Source: Diabrotica undecimpunctata (taxonomy: Eukaryota > Arthropoda > Insecta > Coleoptera > Chrysomelidae). Taken from it: a stretch of DNA of 64,000 nucleotides. The translations under genes and the position numbers were made by a program. Below the pieces are notes generated by a model. It saw only the letters and a list, made by a program, of their open reading frames with translations. It was not told the origin of the DNA and ran no database searches. Positions 55,830 to 64,000 of this stretch are shown here, one piece after another. The number at the start of each line of letters is the position of its first letter. The stretch's first letter is position 1. The stretch is taken from the NCBI RefSeq assembly GCF_040954645.1, contig NC_092811.1, positions 123,649,411-123,713,410 on the forward strand. The letters run 5' to 3'.

Positions 55830-57195
55830 TAATAGAAAAATACAATTTTTAAAATAACTTACTGCATCTTCAGTTAATGATATGTTTGAATAAAAAATGT
55901 TCGAAAGAAATTACTCTTTTCCTTCCTTCCTTCATGTACTTGAAAAATAGTGATAGCTTAATATTTTTTGACTTGTTTGAAAAGAAGAATGAATGATAAG
56001 CAATTAATATGTGATAATGATTGGGAGTCTACTATGGATTTGTCAAAATTGTTCTACATAAAACTTGTTAGGAATGCATCAACACTTACAGACATTAAAT
56101 CATCTAGAAATATAATAGAATAGGACTACCTATAAGAGATTATGTGGACAAATATTATAAAAAAAATATATGGTGGTCATTATATGGACCAATAATTAAA
56201 AAAGTAAAAAAAAAATAGAAAATAAAAACACAGTTTTTGTTAAATAAAGTTTTTAACCAATGTACTTGATCATTGGATCAAATATATGGACATTACAAAT
56301 GAAAACATCAATGGAAAGAAGAAATTTAGTAGTAATTAAGTAAATATAAACAAAGGATAAGAAGACAACTGGATAGACATAGAATAATCAATAGTGGACA
56401 AAAAAAAAGGAGAAAATAAAAAAGTCCTAAGGCCAAGATGGATGAATACAGCAAGAAACAATCAAGAATTGAAGTTAAGGGGCGATTTTATATTTAGCAA
56501 ATTAAGATAATGTAGATGAATTGTATAATTCATCAAGAAAACAAGAAGCTGGAACAGGCACTACGGAAACTGCATGCATGAAGTTTGCTAGAATTTTTTT
56601 CTTAGATCTTTTTCTATTTTCACAGCATTTTCTTGCGAATCTTTATTTTCTTTCCCCTTCCACTTAAGTTTCTTAAATTTTGATTGATATCTGAGTATTG
56701 CTAGGTGTCATAAGAATTTATTTTGTCAAAAAGAACCGAAATAGAACAAAACAATGACAGTGACTGTGTTGACAAATACTATGGGATTAAATACACATTC
56801 AGTAGCAATAAATCAAAATGATGTACCCTTCATGGTACTCTATTACATGAGTGTAATAAAGGGAAATATTACCATGTAATATAGAGCCTTTATATTGATT
56901 GATTCAGTAGACAAAAATAAAGTGATAGAAAAGCAGATATTGTAATAGAACCTAAAATAGAGGAAAAAATAAATACAGAAAAGAGAAGCGAAATTGAATT
57001 GAAAATTAAAGAAAAGGTAAGAGCTATTATAGCCTTAAAACTGACGAAACTAAAACTGGATAATTTATTACGAGATTCTGAAGAAGTAAATGAATGAAAA
57101 GATGAAAGAAATATGGCAGTTACAGCACATCGATGATAATATAGAAAAAAATTCTGCAAAGAATGTGAGAATCATGTTTATGTGTTTAGTTAATT
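55830..57195. other. Intron 1, distal part
   Basis: AT-rich; nothing beyond chance open frames is seen before the dispersed repeat at 57196. Confidence 0.45.
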
Positions 57196-57325
57196 GTACA
57201 GAGAATCGGGCTACAGAATATTCTATGGTAAGAAAACATTCTGCGAAAAACCCTGTTAATTGCTATAAGCCCAATTGAAAACAAGAAAAACATCATTCGG
57301 TCTTAATTGTCAAGCATTGGGCTGC
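57196..57325 (+). repeat. Dispersed repeat shared with 46028-46155
   Basis: Second copy of the repeat described at 46028-46155, in the same orientation. The two are alike enough to suggest the same source element. The sequence to the right (57330-57560) differs, so the repeat boundary is close to 57325. Confidence 0.8.
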
Positions 57326-57329
57326 AACT

Positions 57330-58037
57330 CAATGAATTGGAAAATATAATTCCTTTCTAAAACCGATGGCGTGGGTAGCACGCCACTGGCAAACTCTTGA
57401 AACGACTGTACAAGCTGTACCTACCATAAAAAGTTACACAAGCTTGGTCAGGCAAGTGTTGCATTTAAACAGGTCAAGAATGATTGTTTTAACTGCACAA
57501 AATGGCGGAATTAAATTTAAATTTAATAAAAAAAAATTTACATTATTTCTTTAGTCATGTAACAAAAATTTATAAATTTATTAACAACACCCTTAGAGGA
57601 TGGTAATCTCAAAAATCAATTTTAAAACGCATTATCAACGAAAATAAACTCTATTGGCAAGTACTTTAGGAAGGTCAACAACGCCTCTTTGTCCTGAACT
57701 GCGCCCTGTAGATTTATCGATTATTAAAAATACCGGTAGGGTGGATCCAACCCAACAGCTATCGTTGTGATTCAGAATATTTTAAAGTCAATATGAAAAA
57801 GTATACATAAAAAATATTATTATCCGAGGCATCATCAAAGACGACGCCTACAATCCGAAAAACAAGGAAGCTATTATCTTTATATAGTTGATCTACATCA
57901 GTCGTTTACAGTATAACGATTTGTGTACTATCAAAATATAGTCCAGTAAAAGTAGAAAACGTTGTCAAAAGAGCAAAATCTGTCGAATATCAAGTACCAA
58001 GAACTCAAATCAAATATGGCGGATGACGCTAACTTAC
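57330..58037. other. Intron 1, proximal part
   Basis: Contains a 62-codon plus-strand frame (57366-57554) beginning MAWVARHWQTLETTVQAV that I cannot assign. It ends at the donor GTAAGTTAG of exon 1. Confidence 0.35.
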
Positions 58038-58172
58038 CTTCACCGGTAGACACGAACTAATTTTCAGGAATATTTGCCTAATATCACCTTGTTCCTCAAA
58101 AATTGGTATATTAACTTCGTCCTTAACTAAACACAGTCTACACAATTGTAACATATTACTATTATTATTCAT
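58038..58172 (-). CDS. ZAD-C2H2 zinc-finger gene, exon 1 (start and first half of ZAD)
   Basis: Translation starts at the ATG 58172-58170. The exon has 45 codons in phase 0 and ends at the donor GTAAGTTAG. The product MNNNSNMLQLCRLCLVKDEV, NIPIFEEQGDIRQIFLKISS, CLPVK carries CRLC, the first zinc-binding Cys pair of a ZAD. The second pair (CDGC) is in exon 2, so the domain is split by a 2.2-kb intron at a place where ZAD genes often have one. The total predicted protein is about 469 aa. No TATA box is evident upstream. Confidence 0.88.
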
Positions 58173-58174
58173 TT

Positions 58175-59450
58175 TAACTTGTATTTTTTATAAAAGTCAT
58201 TGGAGCTCACTAACAACACTGGCAAAAGCTCAACGCTTGATGACGAAATGGGAAGAGGACGGAAATGGGATATTGCGTATACAGCATGGAGACCGGTTAT
58301 AAGGTGGGAAGCTTCCTGTTTACCAAGCACATTTTAGAGCGGCAAATTTAAATTTCTGATATATATTGGAATATATTAACTTTTTAAACGTATAAACATT
58401 GTAAAAGAAACGCAAAACTTATATTTGGTAATATTTAATGGAATTTGTTTTATTTTTAGTACGGAAAATCAGCCGGAGTTTTAGTGCTCAGTGAATTAAA
58501 TTTGTATACTGCTAGCTATGCAACCATTACCACACTGTTTTATGTTCAAGGAAAAATTCATATAAACTTGATAAAATCAATGTTACTGGTCCATTATATA
58601 AAGTAAAAAACTGTCCCGGTACTGGGTGGAATAAATATTAATGACAAAATGAGAAAATATATGACACAAAATGAAATTAATTTCTTAAATAAACACTCTT
58701 CGCATTAGTATATAAATAGATTTAGTTATTTGGTAATATACAACAGATTATTGAACTATAAATTGCTTGTAATAGAAATATTGTCATATATACTTAAATT
58801 TATTTATAGTTTTCAGTAGGTACATAAAATATCATAGATAAAGAATAATCCAGTTAAGATTTTATTACTTTTGGTTATGCAACCTGTTTGACACAGATCT
58901 TTTGATTGTATTTAATTCATTTAATACACAAGTGGCAAAATAGCTTTAAATTTTTTAAAATATATTTATTTCTGAATTTATCAGCATTCTTTTTGCCTTA
59001 ATTCCGGTGTCAGCAGGAATATAGGCGTCTTCCTCAGGTCTTCCTCTTCTACACCTCACAGCAACGTGCAAATCAGCTCATAGTACATACTACGATACTA
59101 CCATAGATAAAGAATATATATTACTGGATACTACATAGCCACAGTTTAATGCTTAAAAGAAATAGCTCTCTATATACTATGTGGGTGATTAACGTCTCTA
59201 CGTTGAATATACGAAACCTTTTTTTTTTGGCTTTCGTTTGGAACCTTTAGCCACGTAATTACACATAAATATTAGTATTCAGTGATAAAGGATTGTACAG
59301 CGATGACTCTTTTTACCCTACGGGGTTCATCAGAGCGACTTCATTATAACACACAAAACATAAACCACGGTTAGATAGGTGGGAACATATAGATACACAA
59401 ACAAAGAAAATATCCATTCAAACAATCAATTTTTGAATCACACCTTTGAT
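58175..59450. other. Upstream region of the zinc-finger gene
   Basis: The first 150 bp upstream of the ATG (58173-58320) are less AT-rich than the rest and probably include the promoter and 5' UTR. At 59000-59060 a minus-strand patch reads RCRRGRPEEDAYIPADTG, possibly a LINE tail. A degraded hammerhead-like motif lies at 59290-59340 on the minus strand. Confidence 0.4.
59290..59340 (-). ncRNA. Degraded hammerhead-like motif
   Basis: The minus strand reads CTGATGA (59333-59327), then stem II ACCC/GGGT with a CGTA loop, but the following GAAA reads AAAA, so the invariant G12 is lost. It is likely an inactive relic of the type seen at 12264-12333. Confidence 0.4.
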
Positions 59451-59451
59451 T

Positions 59452-59496
59452 CTCATAACCCCCAGGCAGAGATTAACTCTGCCTGAGGGTTATGAG
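59452..59496 (+). repeat. Hairpin at the 5' terminus of the LINE
   Basis: The first 20 bases of the element (59452-59471, CTCATAACCC then CCAGGCAGAG) and 59477-59496 are reverse complements with one mismatch, around a 5-base loop ATTAA. It starts exactly at the base after the target-site duplication, so it is a true terminal structure of this copy. Confidence 0.85.
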
Positions 59497-61753
59497 CGCG
59501 AGGACTGGGTGGATTGAGTAGCTCAGAAGCTGCGTTTATACCCACAGCCGGTCCCAAGCCTGGATAAAAGAAGAGGGTTGATGGACCAGGTTAGCATCCA
59601 ACCCATTGTAAAAGAAAACAAGGCTTAAAGAACCGATATAAAGCCTCGGAACCAGACGGAACCTAAGATGACGAACCACGCAAAGAAAAGGAAAACGAGA
59701 AGGAAAAAGAAACCCACCATCAGATTAGCAACATGGAACATTACTTCTTTCAGCAATAAAGACCAAAAGATAATAGGAGAACTGAAAAATAAAAACATTT
59801 CTGCAATCCAAGAAACCAAGAAGAAAGGTAAAGGCCAAAGAGATTATAACCAATTTTTTCTAGCATACGGTGGAGTGAAGAAAGAAGAACGAGCATGGGC
59901 AGGCGTAGGTATACTTGTCCATAAAAAATTTAAAGACAACATAAATAACTGCCGTTATATCTCCGATAGAATAATACATATGAACATCACAATGGACTAC
60001 CAAAAATTAAGTGTCATATCAATCTATAGCCCCGAGGACTGCAAACCTAAGGAGGAACGAGAGGCATTCTACGAACAATTGCAAACTATCCTGGATGAAA
60101 TACCTCATGAAGAACCTTAATTCTTATGGGTGACTTTAATGCACGAATCGGAAATAAAATAGTTCCAGGAGTAAAACAAAGATTTAATAAAAACCATTTC
60201 AATGCAAATGGAGAAACTCATGGCTAATCTCTGTGCTTTTAACGAACTGAGAATCAATAATACATTTTTTTACCATAAGCTCCAGTATAAATATACATTT
60301 GAAAACTTCAGGGGGCACAAATCTATGATTGATTTTAAATCCACCCAAAGCAGATTCTAGATATCCGAACTTTAAACTCAGCAGACACAGGGAGTGAACA
60401 CAAACTAGTACTAGCAAAAATAAGAATGAAAATAACACCAAAACATTTTCTACAGGAAATCACCGAAGAAAAAGTCAATGTGTGTCAAATTCAATCACTG
60501 TGGAACGAGTCAACAAGAGAAATTTATCAAAGGAGGATAGCACAGAATATACAGCTGAAACAAATAGACGACATCGAAGATATAAACGCGAGCTGGGAGA
60601 AAATTAAAAACAACATTGAAGAAGCAGCAACAGAAGCCCTAGAAAATCGCAAAGTCATACTGAACGAAAGAAACAACAACAATACACCATGGTTCAGAAA
60701 AGAAATAAAAGAAAAATGTAAAGGGAAACGGGAGGCCTACCCGAAGTACAAAATATTAAATATTCCAGAATCCCGAGACACCTATAAAAGATTACGAAAT
60801 GAAACAAAGCAGTTGCTAAGAAGAACAAAAAATGAACACTGGGAACAGTTTACAATGTTCAAAAAAGGAGATAAAGAAGACCCCAACAATTATAGAGGCA
60901 TAAATCTACTGAACACCCACTTAAGCTTACCACAAAAGTCCTAACCAACAAAATCAATAAACTAACAACTTTATCAGATGAACAACAAGGATTCTGATCA
61001 GGAATATCCTACATAGACGCCGTATTTGTGCTAAGACAAATCACAGAAAAGGCCATCGAGTACAATAAACCAGCATATCCATGTTTTATAGACCTGACAA
61101 AAGCTTTCGATTGCATTTAAGTCGAAGACGTCTTACACCTACTGTATAAAAGAAACATACCAATCAATATTATACAAACCATCGAAAACATCTACTTCCA
61201 TAATCGAATACAGGCAAAGATAAATGGAAAACTAACACAGTGTGTATCAGTACAAAGCGGAGTCAAACAGGGTGACTTATTAAGCCTACTTCTCCTTAAT
61301 ATAATAATGGACGAAATAATACAAGCAGTACGTAAAGGTCATGGTTACAGAATGGGGAAGAAAGAGATCCAAATATTATGTTATGCAGTCGACGCCGCAT
61401 TAATCGCCGAGACAGAAGACGAGCTCCAAAGATTAACACACGTCTTCAATACAACAGCCAAGAAATACAATATGACAATATCAACAGAAAAAACCAAATG
61501 TATGACAACATCTAAATACCCACTACGATGTAAAATCGAAATTGATGGGAAAATAATAAAGCAGGAAGCAAGGTTTACGAACTTGAGAATAGATATAACT
61601 AGTTATGGAGATGTTGAAGAATAAGTACAACAACAAAGCTTAAAAGCAAGTAAAACAGCGGGATCTCTTAATGACACAATCAGGAAGAACAAACACGTAA
61701 GACAAGACACAAAAACAAGAATCTATAAAGCAACAATTAGACCTATATTAACA

Positions 61754-62761
61754 GGCCTCATAAAAATGACGTTGCAGGGTTCAAAAGCCGCAGTCAGAGT
61801 AGATGGAGAACTGACTCCCCTATTTAACATCAACATGGGAGTAAGACAGGGAGATGCCCTATCAACCATGCTATTCAACCTAGTTCTTGAGGCAGTCATC
61901 AGAAAAACCAATATAACCGGCTATATAAACACCAAATCAGTACAAATTACTGCATATGCAGACGATGTAGCCATCATTAGTAGGAATAAGCCACGACTAA
62001 TGGAAGTGTTCAAACAAATTGATCCTGAAGCAAGAAAAAGAGGTCTCAAAATAAACGAAGCAAAAACGAAGTATATGACAGTCAAAAGAATAACTGACAA
62101 TGAAAATAATATCACAATAGACAACTATACTATCGAACGAGTGGATGCCTTTACATATCTCGGCACAGAAATCAATCAGAAGAACTCCGTAAGTAGCGAA
62201 ATTAATGCACGTATTTCCAGCGGGAATCGTACATACTATGCTAATAAAAGATTGATGACATCGAAATTATTAGACAAAAGAACAAAAATGACTATCTACA
62301 CAACACTGATTAGACCCGTAGTAACCTATGAATGTGAAACTTGGGTAATGACGAAAAAAGATGAAGCCCAACTCAGGACATTCGAGAGAAAAATACTGAG
62401 GAAAGTATATGGCCCGGTACAAGAGGAAGATGGCACATGGAGAATCAGGAGAAACGACGAGGTTAATGAGTTAAATGAAGGTTATGACATTGTAAGATTT
62501 GTGAAAAGTCAAAGACTGTCATGGCTGGGACATGTGCAGAGACAAAGCGATGCAAAAACAACTAAGAAAATGTTACAATGGAAGCCCATAGGAAGGCGAA
62601 AAAAGGAAGGCCCAGAACGAGATGGTTGGATGACGTGGAAGACGACCTGAAAACAATGAACATAAGACAATGGAGAAGAAGGGCATAAGAGAGATCTGAA
62701 TGGAAGGACATAGCCAGACAGGCAAAGACCCATCCAGGGTTATGATGCCAAAAGAAGAAGA
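61754..62761 (+). mobile_element. 5'-truncated LINE nested in the larger LINE, 15-bp duplication
   Basis: AGACCTATATTAACA occurs at 61739-61753 and 62762-62776, the exact borders of this copy. The frame 61766-62650 begins inside RT: GVRQGDALSTMLFNLVLEAV, AYADDVAIISRN (intact YADD), DAFTYLGTEINQK, RPVVTYECETWVMTKKDEA, RKILRKVYGPV and SWLGHVQRQSDAKT. A single late frameshift near 62625 moves the last 40 codons (RQWRRRA, AKTHPGL). The tail is AAAAGAAGAAG. It is among the youngest copies in the window and related to the LINE at 42620-43965. Confidence 0.92.
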
Positions 62762-63159
62762 AGACCTATATTAACATACACGGCAGAGACAAGACCTGAC
62801 ACATCTAAAACGAGACTACTACTAGAAACAACAGAAACGAAAATATTCCGACGAATATCAGGGAAAAGTCTGTTGGATAGGGAGAGAAGCGAAAACATAA
62901 GAAGAGCATTGCAATATAGAAGACATAAATGGATGGGTGACAAAACGGAAACAGGAGTGGAACGAACACATTAGTAGAATGGCAGAGGATAGGATAGTAC
63001 GAATAGCACGAGATAAGTCACCAAATGGATGAAGAAGTATTGGCAGATCAAGAAAAAGATGGTGCGATAATTTAAACAATTTAGGAGACTAATATTGAAG
63101 AAGAAATAGGCTTTAAAGCCGACATACAAGAAGGAAGAAGAAGAAGAATACCTTTGATT

Positions 63160-64000
63160 TAATTTTTTGCAGAAATGCCATAATTAGTTTAAAATTCTTT
63201 GAATTATCTTTACTTAACAGTACGTATAAGTTTAAGAGAGTATTTAAATCTGCTTTCAGCAATTCTTATAGCAGCCACGTGCGTGAATTGAATTGAGATA
63301 TAAGAGACAGTTAAAGAATATGTGGTTTTGATCAGTATGCTAGCCATCTGCCTGTTGGGAAAACTCCGATTTTGTGTAAATGCTTCGAAAAACATCAGTG
63401 ATCTACTTTTAATCTTAACATTGTCGTCACTGTGTTTTTACTTAGTGCAACAACTTTGTAAAATTGGATCACAGTTACTGTTGGTTGTAATTTAAACAAA
63501 TTATTTCAATTTCACAAGTGCTAAATTGTTCGATTAATATATGTTGGTGCTTTAGTGGATTTTTAGCTACTGAATGAGTACACCATTACCCAACATGTCT
63601 GAATGTGCCTTAACCCATACGAATTTAACATCATATGATGAAGCTGATAATTTTAGCAACATGTTGAAACATTTTTAATATGAATATATTGCTGTTAATT
63701 ATGACTTTATAGTTATTTAACCAACAAGTGTATTAATAAGGGCGATTAACAATTGAGATATATTAGCGCGCGAGCGAAGCGAGTGCGTTAATGTTCGAGA
63801 TTGTTAATCGCCATTTTAATTCACGAGTTCGTTACAAAACTTTTCCGTCGACCGAACTTTTCAGAAATAAAAATATCTTAGTGTAAATTTTTATTTACTT
63901 AACGATAAATAATGACATACAATGACAGACAGTACTTACAGCGGCTATGTCATTTTAAATAATTTTTTAGTGGGAATATAAATAGGTACCTATAGGTTTG
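63160..64000. other. Distal end of window with a strong hairpin
   Basis: No gene supported. A 35-codon frame at 63574-63680 (MSTPLPNMSECALTHTN) has no known motif. The hairpin at 63741-63812 is listed separately. The rest is AT-rich. Confidence 0.35.
63741..63812. repeat. GC-cored hairpin repeat
   Basis: GGCGATTAACAAT (63741-63753) and ATTGTTAATCGCC (63800-63812) are exact reverse complements. Between them the GC-rich core CGCGCGAGCGAAGCGAGTGCG forms a second stem around GAA. The 72-bp palindrome stands out in AT-rich surroundings and may be the end of a larger repeat that continues outside the window. Confidence 0.7.

Larger units (their letters stand above)
59452..63149 (+). mobile_element. 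Nearly complete but decayed LINE with 10-bp duplication
   Basis: ACCTTTGATT flanks the element (59442-59451 and 63150-63159). A 5' UTR of about 210 bp starts with a hairpin. An ORF2-type protein follows. The AP endonuclease domain holds RLATWNITSFSNK, IQETKKKG and, after a frameshift, MGDFNARIGN (59668-60155). The pre-RT region is at 60426-60850. RT has DPNNYRGINLLNT, then a broken DEQQ...FR block and FIDLTKAFD (61085-61110). The catalytic box reads CYAVDAALIA (about 61380-61410), so the first Asp of YADD is Val. A deletion near 60850 joins HWEQFTMF to KKGDKEDP. It ends in an AAGAAGAAG tail. A second LINE splits it at 61754-62761; the C-terminus (RRISGKSLLDRERSENIRRA) resumes at 62777. Confidence 0.9.

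Noticed and set aside
57366..57554. Small plus-strand gene in intron 1
   Set aside because: No recognised motif, no splice context and strongly biased ending (poly-Lys/Phe from AT runs); left as unassigned.
1..64000. CRISPR array, phage defence or bacterial operon
   Set aside because: No regularly spaced direct repeats, no ribosome-binding-site operon structure; all evidence points to an insect nuclear genome.

Overview
The window reads as nuclear DNA of an insect. It is AT-rich, has spliceosomal introns, carries a ZAD-type C2H2 zinc-finger gene (ZAD is an arthropod-expanded domain), and is saturated with insect-type transposable elements: several LINE families, Penelope-like elements, piggyBac, Tc1/mariner, Tigger/pogo, hAT, PIF/Harbinger, a Ty3/gypsy relic, MITEs and a tRNA-derived SINE. 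The LINE mix resembles what is common in large beetle genomes, but that is an inference and no species can be named from the sequence. There is no rRNA, CRISPR or bacterial-style operon.

Only one host gene can be built with confidence. It lies on the minus strand and runs from an ATG at 58172 to a stop at 26145. It has five exons (58172-58038, 55826-55536, 55478-55353, 39406-39282, 26877-26145). All splice sites are GT-AG and the phases match. The predicted protein is about 469 aa: an N-terminal ZAD split over exons 1 and 2, acidic linkers, and five C2H2 fingers at the C-terminus. Introns 3 and 4 are 15.9 and 12.4 kb and are filled with transposon relics in both orientations.

Layout: 0-3.7 kb, decayed LINE fragments. 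3.9-5.3 kb, a long piggyBac transposase ORF that appears to have lost its third catalytic Asp. 5.7-7.8 kb, a gypsy integrase relic split by an apparently intact Tc1/mariner-like transposon (6434-7715) with perfect TIRs and an open transposase. 8.2-11.4 kb, a long-inverted-repeat element interrupted by a LINE (13-bp TSD) and by a Harbinger deletion derivative (TAA TSD). 11.8-12.1 kb, a SINE with Pol III A and B boxes. 12.3 kb, an inverted pair of hammerhead-ribozyme units. 12.7-14.75 kb, a mariner copy carrying a hAT MITE (8-bp TSD). 16.6-17.8 kb, two head-to-head Penelope-like 3' ends. 18.4-25.8 kb, LINE, mariner, hAT and Tigger relics. 26.1-58.2 kb, the zinc-finger gene, whose introns hold two piggyBac relics, a near-palindromic MITE, an inverted-repeat element with hammerhead-like motifs, several Tc1/mariner relics, LINEs, a mariner split by a LINE (12-bp TSD) and a Tigger-type MITE. 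59.45-63.15 kb, a nearly complete but decayed LINE with a 10-bp TSD and a 5'-terminal hairpin, itself split by a second LINE with a 15-bp TSD.

The most notable signals are the hammerhead-type motifs at 12.3, 30.4, 31.3 and (degenerate) 59.3 kb, the well-resolved insertion nests whose duplications give an order of events, the apparently intact mariner, and the LINE with a terminal hairpin. No coordinated multi-gene system was found. Family names rest on motif recognition by eye; no database search was run.
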